Below, in pieces: positions 16,541 to 26,020 of a DNA stretch of 48,121 nt. Position 1 is the stretch's first letter; every line of letters starts with the position of its first letter. The notes under the pieces were generated by a model. The model was not told where the DNA came from. It searched no databases and saw only the letters and a program-made list of their open reading frames with translations. Made by a program: the position numbers and the translations under genes. The stretch is from contig DKUU01000041.1 of NCBI GenBank assembly GCA_002490835.1, positions 467-48,587 of the forward strand. Direction: 5' to 3'. This DNA is from Lachnospiraceae bacterium UBA7196 (lineage in GTDB: Bacteria; Bacillota; Clostridia; Lachnospirales; Lachnospiraceae).

Positions 16541-17485
16541 TTATCTATTCCACGGTTCTTTTACGGTATACGCACTCCCGTAAACTTTCCGCAGAGCCTC
16601 ATGGCTGTTATATTCTTCCGTGAGGACGAATTCCTTGCTCCATGTCATGTAGTAGCGCCACGGCACACGGCTCTTTTCTAACATTTCCATATCCGGAATA
16701 ATTCCAACCTCCGCCAGCGCCACCGGTTTCTCCTCCCCCATGATGGCTCGAAGCGTTTCGTACGCTTCCGCGTAGTCCGTCTTTGTCCCCTTTTCTAAAT
16801 AGAGATCACAGGAGAGGATATCCACCACATCATCGCCGGGATAACCTTCCTTCGCCGGACAGCTCCAGACCCACAGCAGATTGTTCAAATGATGCTGGTT
16901 TACATAATATTCATACTGCAGCCGGAAGAGCTTGGCCGCCACCGCCGGTCCCTTTCTTCCCCACCAGAACCAGGTGCCTTCGGACTCATGGAAAGGACGC
17001 CACAGGATCGGGATATCCTCCTCCAAAAAGGGCTTCAAAAGACCGGCGATCACATCCATATCCCGGTAAAAAGCCTCCCGTTCGGGCGTACCCTCCTCCA
17101 GAACCTTCTCCGGATCAAAGTCCGTATTACGGCTGTAGAAACTCTTATCCTGTCCGCCGATCGGGGAAAACCAATGCCATGTGAAAGTGACGATACCGCC
17201 GTCTCTTCCAAATGCCAGCGCCTGCTCGATCGTATCCTTATTCTCGTCGATCTCCGTCCGGCAGGCCTCGTCCCCTGTCTCATAGCGAATGTTCGGGGAG
17301 TAGGCCAATAACTCGAAACCCCGCAGCGCCGGCTCCTTTCCCGTGACCTTTCTGATTTCTTCGATCTCTTCCATTTTCAAAGTCTGCGTGTGCTGCCCTG
17401 TCAGGATCCCCTTACCTTTCAGAGAATCCAGATCGCGAAATAATTTGCGCGCGCCAGACGTCGCCTGTCTGTTTGTCGGTTCCAT
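16541..17485 (-). CDS. Glycoside hydrolase family 26 (beta-mannanase type)
   Basis: 314 residues from ATG at 17485. The acid/base Glu167 is in LWRPFHESEGTWFWWG (HE pair) and the nucleophile Glu259 is in PVALAEVGIIPD, both in the GH26 arrangement; TWHWFSPIGG is a further signature. GH26 enzymes cut beta-1,4-mannans and related glucans. No secretion signal, so it likely acts on imported oligosaccharides. An ATG 66 bases upstream (17551) is possible. There a -10 like TATACT lies only seven bases before it, which would make it leaderless, while AGGTGG precedes 17485; hence the later start. First gene of the sugar insert after spoIVB. Confidence 0.88.
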   Translation of the reverse strand: MEPTNRQATSGARKLFRDLDSLKGKGILTGQHTQTLKMEEIEEIRKVTGKEPALRGFELLAYSPNIRYETGDEACRTEIDENKDTIEQALAFGRDGGIVTFTWHWFSPIGGQDKSFYSRNTDFDPEKVLEEGTPEREAFYRDMDVIAGLLKPFLEEDIPILWRPFHESEGTWFWWGRKGPAVAAKLFRLQYEYYVNQHHLNNLLWVWSCPAKEGYPGDDVVDILSCDLYLEKGTKTDYAEAYETLRAIMGEEKPVALAEVGIIPDMEMLEKSRVPWRYYMTWSKEFVLTEEYNSHEALRKVYGSAYTVKEPWNR

Positions 17486-17613
17486 CCCGCCACCTGTGCC
17501 TTTCTCCTTCGGAAATGCAGCAAGCGAACGCTCCGACACTCCCTCAGTCATTTCTAACAGTATACATTACAGGCAGTAAAAATCCTAGTCCCTTTTTTTG
17601 ATAAATCATCATT

Positions 17614-18963
17614 TTAATGCGTCAGCATCTCCTCAATAAAAATGCCATATCCTTTTGTGGAATCGTTGACCAGCACATGTGTCACCGCGCCCACCAGTTT
17701 ACCGTTCTGGATAATGGGGCTGCCGCTCATGCCCTGAATGATACCGCCTGTCAGCATCAGCAGCTTCTCGTCCACCACGCGGATCACAATGCCCCGATTC
17801 ACATTCTCATGCTCCTGATTGATCTCCACGATCTCCACATCATAAAATTCCGGCTCGCCGGAGACGGAGCAGATGATCTTTGCCGGCCCCAGCTCGATCT
17901 CCTGCTTTAATGCGATAGGTACCGGCTCGAAAACCGTACTCTCCAAAAGGCTATGATCGCAGACGCCAAAGATTCCCGCTACTGTATTCTCCGTGATCTC
18001 GCCGATCACATTGTCGCTGTCGTACTCGATGTACCCCGTCAGCTCACCGGGCGCTCCCCCCGCCCCTCTGGTGATGCCCACGATCTCCGTCCGGTAAAGC
18101 ACGCCCTCCTCCAGATTCATCAGAATGGAAGTATCCACATCGTTGATACCGTGCCCCAGCGCTCCAAACGTATCGTCCGTATCTTCGTAGGTCATGGTCC
18201 CGATCCCCTGCGCATTATCCCGGATCCAGATTCCCAGCTTCCACTCCTGCATCTGATTCTCCGCGGCGCTTAACATAACATCCGTTATTTCTCCGCCTCG
18301 TCTTATTGTCAGCACCATATCTTCTCCACCGGAAGCCTCCACCATGCTGATAAACTGTTTTTTATTCTCCACCGGCTCCCCGTTGCTCTTTAAAATATAA
18401 TCTCCTTTTTGCAGCACATACTTGGCCGGTGATACCGTCTCCCCGCCACTGTTTTCAAATTCTCCTATCCCCACTACCAAAACGCCCTCCGTCTTGACAT
18501 AGATACCGATAGGAATGCCTGACGGGATCAGCATTTTATCCTGAATTACCTCAATGTCCACATTTTTATAAGGAAGGAGACCAAAAAGCTTCAGATTCAT
18601 CTGATACGTATCGATCTGATTGGCCTTTAATTTAACGGTACGTGTAAAATCCACATGTAGACTTTCCGGACTGCCCGTCGTTTTGCTGTTTCCAAGCGCC
18701 TTTTCGTCCGCCTCACTTAAATCCGTCACCGCGGATACCGGAGCCGCCTCCTCCCCCGTCCTATAGATCTCTCCGGACACAGGGACCCGGAAATCAAATT
18801 CCTGCTCAACGCCGGCACGTATCTTAATCTTGGACGGAATCTTATCCAGATAGGAAACATAGGCAGCAAGAAGGAGCGCCGCCAAGCCCGTAAAAAGCAG
18901 CATCCACAAAAATAATCTGTATTTTTTTTCTTGTTGTCTGGTCATTATGATAGAATTACTCAC
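17614..18963 (-). CDS. spoIVB: SpoIVB serine peptidase (S55)
   Basis: 449 residues, GTG start at 18963 after GAGG. Made in the forespore and released into the intermembrane space, it cleaves SpoIVFA to trigger pro-sigma-K processing in the mother cell. One transmembrane helix (about 17-38), a PDZ domain (about 140-225) and the S55 peptidase domain with His271 (ALGHGIND), Asp398 and Ser413 (GIIQGMSGSPII) follow in order. All three catalytic residues are present. It follows recN as in most spore formers; the Spo0A gene that normally comes next is displaced by GH26, GH43, chemoreceptor and SGNH genes. Confidence 0.95.
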   Translation of the reverse strand: MSNSIIMTRQQEKKYRLFLWMLLFTGLAALLLAAYVSYLDKIPSKIKIRAGVEQEFDFRVPVSGEIYRTGEEAAPVSAVTDLSEADEKALGNSKTTGSPESLHVDFTRTVKLKANQIDTYQMNLKLFGLLPYKNVDIEVIQDKMLIPSGIPIGIYVKTEGVLVVGIGEFENSGGETVSPAKYVLQKGDYILKSNGEPVENKKQFISMVEASGGEDMVLTIRRGGEITDVMLSAAENQMQEWKLGIWIRDNAQGIGTMTYEDTDDTFGALGHGINDVDTSILMNLEEGVLYRTEIVGITRGAGGAPGELTGYIEYDSDNVIGEITENTVAGIFGVCDHSLLESTVFEPVPIALKQEIELGPAKIICSVSGEPEFYDVEIVEINQEHENVNRGIVIRVVDEKLLMLTGGIIQGMSGSPIIQNGKLVGAVTHVLVNDSTKGYGIFIEEMLTH

Positions 18964-19010
18964 GTTTCACATTCCTCTCTATTTAAAATAAACCTGTCCA
19001 TAAACATAGA

Positions 19011-19036
19011 AGGGACATACATTACAGTATGTCCCT
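19011..19036 (-). terminator. Perfect hairpin between recN and spoIVB
   Basis: Ten perfect pairs (AGGGACATAC 19011-19020 with GTATGTCCCT 19027-19036) around a six-base loop. On the minus strand it is followed by a weak U-rich run (UUCUAUGUUUAU), on the plus strand by UUUUC. It probably attenuates or ends the long asp23-recN message, leaving spoIVB to its own forespore promoter. Confidence 0.65.
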
Positions 19037-19076
19037 TTTCGTACGTAAAGAATCTGAATTTTCATTGCAATTTTTT

Positions 19077-20759
19077 CTAATATTGTTTGGTTTTTCCTGC
19101 CAGCACTTTCATCTCCTGCGCATTTTGCAATGCGGCCTCCGTGACACTGTCTCCACCCAGCATTCTGGCCAGTTCCTTCACGCTTTCTTCCTGTGAAAGC
19201 TCCCTGATTCCCGTAAGCGACCTTCCCTCCGCCACCTGCTTTTCAATCACGAAATGCGTATCCGCCATTGCGGCGATCTGCGGCAGATGGGTGATACAGA
19301 TCAACTGATGGTTCTTTCCTAAAATTCCCATCTTTTCCGAAACCTTCCACGCCGTCCTGCCGCTGATTCCCGTATCGATCTCGTCAAAGATCAGCGTTTC
19401 AATATCATCCTTGTCTGCCAGCACCGTTTTTAAGGCCAGCATGATCCGCGAAAGTTCACCGCCGCTGGCGGTCTGGGAAAGCTCCCGCAGGGGTTCTCCG
19501 GGGTTTGTGGAAAGCAGGAAGCAGACCTGATCGCAGCCGTTTTCACCCATCGTTTCCTCGTCGCCCTCCACACGGATCTCGAAGGCTGCCTGCTCAAAAT
19601 TCAGATCGAGCAGCGCCTGACGCATCTGTCCGGATAGTGTGCGGGCACTCTCCTCACGTATCTGAGATATGTCCTTACATAGAAGAAGCGCCTTTTTTCG
19701 CAGTTTTTCTACCTGCGCCGAAAGATTTTCCCGATAAGCGTCATAATCCCTATACTTCTCTATGGTTTCCCGCGCCTTCGTCTGATATGCCAATATTTCT
19801 TCTACGGAACTGCCATATTTTGCCTTTAAGCGGTTAATGAGATTCAGCCTCGCTTCCGTCTGCTCATAGGCTGCCCCGTCAAAGGCAAGGCCCGCGAGAT
19901 AAGCCGCCATCCCCCTGTTATAATCGTTTAAGAGACTGTCGATGTCTAACAGCTGTTTTTCATATTCCTGTAAGGTTTCATCATAGGCGGAAACGCTCCT
20001 GATCTCCCGCAGCGCCCTGCCGATCGCGCTGCCGGCCCCGTCATTCTCATAACCGCATAGCGCATGCGCGCCCGCCGCCGCCTCCTCGATCTTTCTGGCA
20101 TTGTTCATCTTTTGGTAAGTCTTCTCTAACTCATCGTCCTCTCCGACCGTCAGGGACGCTTCTTCAATCTCGGCGCATTCAAACTCTGCCAGCGCACATT
20201 CCTTCTTTCTCGTCTCCTCGTCCGTCTCGTTCTCTGAAAGCTCTCGCCCTGCCTCGCGATACTGCCTGTAGATATCCCGCAGCGCCGCCTTCTTTTCCGC
20301 CAGACCGCCGCCCGCATAAGCATCCAGAATTTCCATCTGTCTGGCGTTTTTTAAAAGAGACTGGTGTTCGTGCTGCCCGTGGATATCGATCAGGATCTCC
20401 GCCAGCTGTTTGAGCTGTCTGGCCGTCACCGTCTCCCCGCATACCTTACAGACACTGCGATTTTCCATAATCTTTCGCTGTAAGATGACCCTGTCATCCT
20501 CAAGCGGCAGTTCCAACGCCTCTATCGCCTTCTTCTGTGCGGCTTCCTCCACCAAAAAGACCAGTTCCACCAGCGCGTACTCCGCTCCCGTACGGATCAG
20601 TTCCCGATCCGCCTTAGCGCCCAGCGCCAGATTGATGGAACCGATGATAATGGATTTCCCCGCGCCCGTCTCCCCGGTCAGAATATTCAGGCCCTCTCCA
20701 AACAGCACTTCCGCCTCGTCGATCAGGGCTAAATTTTTCACATGTAAACTCTCAAGCAT
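19077..20759 (-). CDS. recN: DNA repair ATPase RecN
   Basis: 560 residues, the standard length. SMC-like protein acting early in double-strand break repair. Walker A GETGAGKS at about 29-36 in the N-terminal head. A central coiled coil (about 160-380) has the usual interruption. The C-terminal head carries the ABC signature QTASGGELSRIMLALK and Walker B TLIFDEIDTGISG. It starts one base after the argR stop codon and belongs to the conserved argR-recN pair. The ribosome site is poor, in line with translational coupling. Confidence 0.96.
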   Translation of the reverse strand: MLESLHVKNLALIDEAEVLFGEGLNILTGETGAGKSIIIGSINLALGAKADRELIRTGAEYALVELVFLVEEAAQKKAIEALELPLEDDRVILQRKIMENRSVCKVCGETVTARQLKQLAEILIDIHGQHEHQSLLKNARQMEILDAYAGGGLAEKKAALRDIYRQYREAGRELSENETDEETRKKECALAEFECAEIEEASLTVGEDDELEKTYQKMNNARKIEEAAAGAHALCGYENDGAGSAIGRALREIRSVSAYDETLQEYEKQLLDIDSLLNDYNRGMAAYLAGLAFDGAAYEQTEARLNLINRLKAKYGSSVEEILAYQTKARETIEKYRDYDAYRENLSAQVEKLRKKALLLCKDISQIREESARTLSGQMRQALLDLNFEQAAFEIRVEGDEETMGENGCDQVCFLLSTNPGEPLRELSQTASGGELSRIMLALKTVLADKDDIETLIFDEIDTGISGRTAWKVSEKMGILGKNHQLICITHLPQIAAMADTHFVIEKQVAEGRSLTGIRELSQEESVKELARMLGGDSVTEAALQNAQEMKVLAGKTKQY

Positions 20760-20760
20760 A

Positions 20761-21210
20761 TTATCTCACTAACCTGCCAATCTTTTCCATCACGATCTGC
20801 GCATCCTCCACGCTTCCCATCGCGATCATCACCGTATTATCGCCGGCAATGCTGCCCACGATCTCCTCGATCTTCATAGCGTCAATAGCTGCTGCCACCG
20901 CCATAGCCATTCCTGATACCGTCTTTAAAACCACAAAATTTTGCGCCGGCGCCATGGAGACATAGCCCTCCTTTAATACTCTGCCGTACTTATCCTCCAG
21001 ATGGGCCTCCTCCCTGTCGAAGGTCACATATTTCTGCCGTCCCCTGCCATCCGGGATTTTGGATAGCTTTAATTCCCTGATATCTCTGGATACCGTGGCC
21101 TGCGTGACCTGATAGCCTTCCTCCTGCAGACGGTCTACCAGTTCCTCCTGTGTCTCCACCTCGTGCCGGGTGATCAGCTCTATAATCTTTTCCTGTCTCT
21201 TTTTCTTCAT
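20761..21210 (-). CDS. argR: Arginine repressor ArgR/AhrC
   Basis: 149 residues. The N-terminal winged helix (1-70) has the family opening RQEKIIELITRHEVETQEEL and QATVSRDIRELKLSKI. The C-terminal oligomerisation and arginine-binding domain includes GMAMAVAAAIDAMK and IVGSIAGDNTVMI (GDDT-like site). It represses arginine biosynthesis and activates catabolism when arginine binds. Position between nadK and recN is conserved across Firmicutes and says little about its targets; no arginine gene is in the window. Confidence 0.95.
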   Translation of the reverse strand: MKKKRQEKIIELITRHEVETQEELVDRLQEEGYQVTQATVSRDIRELKLSKIPDGRGRQKYVTFDREEAHLEDKYGRVLKEGYVSMAPAQNFVVLKTVSGMAMAVAAAIDAMKIEEIVGSIAGDNTVMIAMGSVEDAQIVMEKIGRLVR

Positions 21211-21272
21211 TCCCTGTCCTGACCCTTTGCTCTGTTTCGCGCCAATTGCCTTGCTCTATTCCCATCCGCCGC

Positions 21273-22109
21273 TCAGACGTCGCTCATCTTCTTGTGCAGC
21301 ACCGTCAAAAAACTCTCCGTATTTAACCGCAGGATCCCGGTAGTCTTCTTTGCCCGTCGGATCACCAGACGATCCCCTGTACACATCGAGACCTTATGAC
21401 TGCCGTCAAAGTTCGCTTCCACGACCTGCTCGCCCCCGTCCTTTCCCAGCGGAATCTCCACGCTGATCTCGTCCTCCGGAGAAAACACAATGCTGCGCGT
21501 GTTCAGTGTATGCGGACAGATCGGTGTCAGCAGCAAAAGGTTCGCCGACGGCTCCACGATTGGTCCGCCCGCCGAAAGATTGTAGCCGGTAGAACCTGTT
21601 GGTGTCGCCACGATCACACCGTCCGCATAGTAATCATTCAGAAAACGTCCATTCACATAAATACGTACGTTTACGATCTGCAGTGATCCGCAGCGCGAAA
21701 TCACGACATCATTTAAGGCATACTGCTCTTCCTCCCTGCCCGACGCAAAGACTCTGCCGGAAAGCATCATCCGCTCCTCCCGCACAAACTCGTCCGCAAG
21801 CAGTCTGTCAAGCGCTTCCTCCATCGCCGCGCTCTCCACCTCCGCCAAATATCCCAGAGTACCCAGATTGATCCCCAGAAGCGGCAGTTCTCCATCCATC
21901 ATATTTCCCGCCGCCCGCAGCAGCGTGCCGTCTCCGCCCAGTACCAACACACAGTCCGCCTTACTTTCTCTGCATGCAAGAAAAGCCTGTCTCTCGTTTT
22001 TCAAACAAACTGCTTTCCCGCCATGCGTTTCGATATAGGAGACGATCCGGGCCGTAAAGACGCCCTGTGGATCCTTCACCTCATTTGTTATTACGATAAA
22101 GTTCTTCAT
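21273..22109 (-). CDS. nadK: NAD kinase
   Basis: 278 residues. Phosphorylates NAD to NADP. The catalytic GGDGT motif (58-62, Asp60) and the substrate-binding TPTGSTGYNLSAGGPIV are present, as is LTPICPHTLNTRSIV. It begins five bases after the tlyA stop codon, with GAGG of the tlyA end serving as ribosome site. The operon order tlyA-nadK-argR-recN is typical. Confidence 0.96.
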   Translation of the reverse strand: MKNFIVITNEVKDPQGVFTARIVSYIETHGGKAVCLKNERQAFLACRESKADCVLVLGGDGTLLRAAGNMMDGELPLLGINLGTLGYLAEVESAAMEEALDRLLADEFVREERMMLSGRVFASGREEEQYALNDVVISRCGSLQIVNVRIYVNGRFLNDYYADGVIVATPTGSTGYNLSAGGPIVEPSANLLLLTPICPHTLNTRSIVFSPEDEISVEIPLGKDGGEQVVEANFDGSHKVSMCTGDRLVIRRAKKTTGILRLNTESFLTVLHKKMSDV

Positions 22110-22114
22110 CCGCT

Positions 22115-22930
22115 TTATGCCTCGTCAAGCGCTCCGTGCGCTTCCTCTATGACAGCCTCGATCATGGACTGCCCTTCTTTCCGGATAACGGCTTCCCCAC
22201 TTTTTTCTATCCACATCAAATATTCAATATTTCCTTCCGGTCCCTTGATCGGCGAGTAAGTCAGACCCTTTACTGCAAAGCCGGTCTCCTGCGCGTAATC
22301 CGTCACAGCGCGCACCACTTCGGCGTGTACCTTCTTATCCCTCACAACGCCCTTCTTGCCGACCTTCTCCCGCCCCGCCTCAAACTGAGGCTTGATCAGA
22401 CACACCATCTCCCCCTGTGCTCGCAAAAGCTCTCTCGCAGGCGGCAGAATCTTGGTAAGGGAGATAAAAGAGACATCTACCGAAGCAAAATCAATGGGTT
22501 CCGGAATCTGCTCTTTCGTCACATAGCGGAAATTCGTCTTCTCCATACAGACCACCCGCTCGTCACACCTGAGCTTCCAGTCAAGCTGCCCGTGCCCCAC
22601 ATCGATGGCATATACCTTTTTTGCACCGTTTTGCAGCATGCAGTCCGTAAATCCCCCCGTAGAAGCGCCGATGTCCATACACACGCTGCCTGTCAGGGTA
22701 ATGGGAAACTGCTTCAGGGCGCGTTCCAACTTCAATCCGCCTCTGCTCACATAGGGAATCGGCCTTCCCTTTACCTCAATCTTTATCTTATCCTCGTCAA
22801 ACTGCGCGCCAGCCTTGTCCTCCCTCTGGTTGTCCACAAAGACGCTGCCGGCCATAAGGAGCGCTTTCGCTTTCTCTCTGGAAGGCGCATAGCCCTGTCT
22901 GACCAAGATCACATCCAATCTTTCCTTCAT
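22115..22930 (-). CDS. tlyA: TlyA family rRNA methyltransferase / hemolysin-like
   Basis: 271 residues from ATG at 22930 (MKERLDVILVRQGYAPSREK), preceded by AAAGGAT. A GTG 21 bases upstream would touch the dxs stop, but family members begin at the MKERLDV position. N-terminal S4 RNA-binding domain (1-60), then an FtsJ-type methyltransferase domain with CMDIGASTGGFTDCMLQNGA (SAM site) and YAIDVGHGQLDWKLR. TlyA 2'-O-methylates 16S and 23S rRNA in mycobacteria; in Firmicutes the substrate is less certain. It follows dxs in the isoprenoid part of the operon. Confidence 0.92.
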   Translation of the reverse strand: MKERLDVILVRQGYAPSREKAKALLMAGSVFVDNQREDKAGAQFDEDKIKIEVKGRPIPYVSRGGLKLERALKQFPITLTGSVCMDIGASTGGFTDCMLQNGAKKVYAIDVGHGQLDWKLRCDERVVCMEKTNFRYVTKEQIPEPIDFASVDVSFISLTKILPPARELLRAQGEMVCLIKPQFEAGREKVGKKGVVRDKKVHAEVVRAVTDYAQETGFAVKGLTYSPIKGPEGNIEYLMWIEKSGEAVIRKEGQSMIEAVIEEAHGALDEA

Positions 22931-22950
22931 AATCGCCGCATCCTTTGGCA

Positions 22951-24831
22951 CTATTTTTCTCTGTCTGCGATCGCACGGTAAGCCCGGACGATCCTCTCCT
23001 CCACTGTCGCCGCATCGATGCCGACTTCCTGCTTCAAAAGTTCCACATTACCGTGTTCCACATATTCGTCCGGAATCGCCACTGTCAGGATAGTCGTCCC
23101 CTCCCCGAGAGAATCCGCATAAGCCCTGACTCTTTCTCCAAAACCGCCGCTTTCTACATTCTCTTCCATCGTAACGATCAATCGATCTTTTTTGCACAAT
23201 CTTGCGATCATTTTTTCGTCGATGGGCTTCACGCAGCGGGCATTGATCAAAGAACAGGCAATTCCCTTCTCTTCCAGCCTCTCCCGCACCGTAAGGGCTA
23301 CCTTCACCATGCTGCCCACCGCGATCAGGGCGACCTCTCCCTCTTCGTAGATCACTTCGCTTTTACCGTAAACGATAGGTTCCCGATACTCCCGCAGACC
23401 GTCGAAAGCCTCCCCTCTGGGATAACGGATCGCTACCGGGCCGCCAAACTCTACAGCATATTTGATCATATCGGAAAGCTCCCATTTGTTTTTGGGGGCC
23501 AGAATGTGCATATTCGGTATGGAAGACAGGAAGGAGAGATCGAACAGTCCCTGATGCGTCTCCCCGTCGCTTCCTACTAAGCCAGCCCTGTCGATGCAGA
23601 AGACCACCGGCAGGTTCTGGATGCAGACATCGTGCAGGATCTGGTCGTAAGCCCGCTGCAAAAAGGAAGAATAGATGGCCACAATGGGCTTTAGTCCCCC
23701 CGCCGCAAGTCCCGCCGCAAAGGTCACCGCATGCTCCTCCGCGATCCCCACGTCAAAGAAGCGTTCCGGATACATGTTGCGGAAACGTTTTAAGCCCGTG
23801 CCGTCCGGCATGGCTGCCGTGATCGCCACCACCTTTTCGTCACGCTGTCCCAGCTTGCACATGACCGTGGAAAAAATATCCGTGTAGTTCGCCTTGGTCC
23901 TTGGCATGCTGGGAATCCCCGTCTCGATATCAAAAGGTTCCGCACCGTGAAATCTGGCCGGATGACGCTCCGCCGGCAGATAGCCCTTGCCCTTTTTCGT
24001 AATAACATGGACAAGCACAGCCTTCTTGACCTTTTTTGCTTCCCTAAAGATATGTACCATCTGCTGAATATTGTGACCGTCCACGGGGCCGAGATAAGTG
24101 ATTCCCATATCCTCAAAGAACATCCCCGGTACCACAAGCTGCTTAAAACTGCTCTTGGCCCGCCTGATCTGACTCACGACCTTATCCCCGTATCCCGGTT
24201 TGCCGCGCAGGGATTTATAGATCTCCGCCTTCAGATCCAGATACATATTGGCTGTCCTGATGTTGTTCAGATATTTGGATACGCCGCCCACATTCTCGGA
24301 AATGGACATGTTATTGTCGTTTAAGACGATGATGAAGTTCGTCTCCAGCCGGGAAGCATTATTTAACGCCTCGTAAGCCATGCCGCCGGTGAGAGACCCG
24401 TCCCCGATCACGGAGACGATAGTGTTTTTACCCCCTTGGAGATCTCTGGCCTTAACCATCCCCAGTCCCGCGGAGATGGACGTAGAGCTGTGGCCTGTAT
24501 CAAAGCAGTCGCAGTCGCTCTCCTTCCGTTTGGGAAAGCCGCTGATCCCGCCAAATTTGCGCAAATTTACAAAACCGTCCCTGCGGCCCGTGAGGATCTT
24601 GTGGGTGTAGGACTGATGCCCCACGTCCCAGATGAGTTTATCCTCCGGCAGGTCCAAAAAGAGATGAAGCGCCATCGTCAGCTCCACCGCTCCCAGATTT
24701 GACCCCAGATGGCCGCCCGTCACACTGATGGACTCAATTAAAAACTGCCTGATCTCCTCGGCCAGCACCCCGTAATCCTCCGGCGCGATCTGCTTGATAT
24801 CGTTCGTCTGCGTTATCTGTTCCAGTAACAT
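22951..24831 (-). CDS. dxs: 1-deoxy-D-xylulose-5-phosphate synthase
   Basis: 626 residues. First step of the MEP isoprenoid pathway: condenses pyruvate with glyceraldehyde-3-phosphate using thiamine diphosphate. The cofactor motif is GDGSLTGGMAYEALNN; DVGHQSYTHKILTGRRD holds the catalytic His region. The transketolase pyrimidine domain has FDVGIAEEHAVTFAAGLAAGG, with the catalytic Glu, and RAGLVGSDGETHQG. AAGGGG precedes the ATG. It lies 12 bases after ispA, so two isoprenoid genes sit together. Confidence 0.97.
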   Translation of the reverse strand: MLLEQITQTNDIKQIAPEDYGVLAEEIRQFLIESISVTGGHLGSNLGAVELTMALHLFLDLPEDKLIWDVGHQSYTHKILTGRRDGFVNLRKFGGISGFPKRKESDCDCFDTGHSSTSISAGLGMVKARDLQGGKNTIVSVIGDGSLTGGMAYEALNNASRLETNFIIVLNDNNMSISENVGGVSKYLNNIRTANMYLDLKAEIYKSLRGKPGYGDKVVSQIRRAKSSFKQLVVPGMFFEDMGITYLGPVDGHNIQQMVHIFREAKKVKKAVLVHVITKKGKGYLPAERHPARFHGAEPFDIETGIPSMPRTKANYTDIFSTVMCKLGQRDEKVVAITAAMPDGTGLKRFRNMYPERFFDVGIAEEHAVTFAAGLAAGGLKPIVAIYSSFLQRAYDQILHDVCIQNLPVVFCIDRAGLVGSDGETHQGLFDLSFLSSIPNMHILAPKNKWELSDMIKYAVEFGGPVAIRYPRGEAFDGLREYREPIVYGKSEVIYEEGEVALIAVGSMVKVALTVRERLEEKGIACSLINARCVKPIDEKMIARLCKKDRLIVTMEENVESGGFGERVRAYADSLGEGTTILTVAIPDEYVEHGNVELLKQEVGIDAATVEERIVRAYRAIADREK

Positions 24832-24843
24832 AGCGTATGCCCC

Positions 24844-25794
24844 TTACTTTTCTCTGTAAATCAACTGTTCCACCAAGGTCACCAAAAACTCGTTTTTTCT
24901 GGGAAAGGTCTGCAGAATGCCAACCGCTTCCTCCGAAAGCTCCCGCACCTGTCTTTTGGACGCTTCCAGACCGTGCATCGCCACATAAGTGAGCTTATGA
25001 TTCTTTTCGTCGCTCCCCGTGGGCTTGCCAAGCACTTCCAGACTGCTCGTAATATCCAGAACATCATCCTGTATCTGGAAAGCAACGCCGATATTTTCCG
25101 CACATTTTTCAAGCTGCGCCACCGCTTTTTCATCGGCTCCCGCAAGCACTGCTCCTATGGTCATCGCCGCCTGAATCAACGCTGCGGTCTTATTTTTATG
25201 AATGTAGAGAAGCGTTTCCTCCGTCGGCGTATTCTCCGGCTTCTCCGCCAGAAGATCGGCACACTGGCCGCCGACCATGCCATAAACGCCTGCCTTTCGT
25301 CCCAAAAGATTCACGGCGCACTCAATCCGCTGATAATCTTCTATCGTCACTGCCTTCGCGAAAGCGCGCATCGCTGTCTCATAAGCATAATTCAACAGCC
25401 CGTCCCCCGCGATCACGGCAATGTCTTCCCCATAGACCACGTGGGTCGTCTTCCTGCCCCTGCGGTAATCGTCGTTATCAAGAGCCGGCAGATCGTCGTG
25501 GATCAGGGAATAGGTATGGATGAACTCGATTGCCGCCATAAATGCCGGCAGCGCCCTTACCGTGGGGGGCTTTGGCACTACAGTCCCGTCCAGCCGCCAC
25601 ACTTGCGTTTCTTCCGCAAACAGCGCGGCGCTCTCCGCCATCAAAATGGGCCTAAGCCTCTTTCCGCCCGCCGACACGGCATAGTGCATCGCTTCCAGCA
25701 CCTTACGCTGTTCTCCGACGGGTTTCGGAAGATGCGCATCCAAAATCTGTTCTGTCTGTCTCCTTCTTTTCTCCAGTTCCTCGTCAAAATTCAT
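24844..25794 (-). CDS. ispA: Polyprenyl synthetase, farnesyl diphosphate synthase type
   Basis: 316 residues from ATG at 25794 (MNFDEELEKRRRQTEQ); GGTGG is five bases upstream. Another ATG, 12 bases earlier, has no spaced site. Both Asp-rich motifs are present: DDLPALDNDD in helix D and FQIQDDVLDI in helix H, together with GGKRLRP. It makes C15 (perhaps C20) prenyl diphosphate for undecaprenol and quinone-type lipids. The start overlaps the end of xseB, implying translational coupling, and dxs follows 12 bases later. Confidence 0.94.
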   Translation of the reverse strand: MNFDEELEKRRRQTEQILDAHLPKPVGEQRKVLEAMHYAVSAGGKRLRPILMAESAALFAEETQVWRLDGTVVPKPPTVRALPAFMAAIEFIHTYSLIHDDLPALDNDDYRRGRKTTHVVYGEDIAVIAGDGLLNYAYETAMRAFAKAVTIEDYQRIECAVNLLGRKAGVYGMVGGQCADLLAEKPENTPTEETLLYIHKNKTAALIQAAMTIGAVLAGADEKAVAQLEKCAENIGVAFQIQDDVLDITSSLEVLGKPTGSDEKNHKLTYVAMHGLEASKRQVRELSEEAVGILQTFPRKNEFLVTLVEQLIYREK

Positions 25795-26020
25795 CCAGTC
25801 CACCATCCTCGTTGATCTTTAAGACCTTTTTCTCCACCTGATCGATGGTCTCATTGCAGTGTGCAAGGAGTTCTATCCCTTTGTGGTACTGCGCAAAAGA
25901 TTCTTCCAGCGTGATCTCCTCCGCCTCCAGACGGCTGATCACCTCTTCAATCTGCGCAAAGGTTTCTTCTAAAGATAACGGCTGTTCTTTTTCTGTGGTC
26001 TCCTCTTTTTTCTTAGCCAT
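25784..26020 (-). CDS. xseB: Exodeoxyribonuclease VII small subunit
   Basis: 78 residues. LSLEETFAQIEEVISRLEAE and ITLEESFAQYHKGIELL are the two-helix XseB signature. Several copies bind each large subunit to form exonuclease VII, which degrades single-stranded DNA. The N-terminal MAKKKEETTEKEQP leader is basic and charged. It overlaps the 3' end of xseA by eight bases and the start of ispA by eleven. Confidence 0.93.
   Translation of the reverse strand: MAKKKEETTEKEQPLSLEETFAQIEEVISRLEAEEITLEESFAQYHKGIELLAHCNETIDQVEKKVLKINEDGGLDEF

Noticed and set aside
22136..22981. Open frame of 281 codons opposite tlyA
   Set aside because: Antisense shadow of tlyA; the minus-strand protein has full S4 and FtsJ motifs.
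24973..25815. Open frame of 280 codons opposite ispA
   Set aside because: Antisense shadow; the minus strand carries both Asp-rich prenyltransferase motifs.
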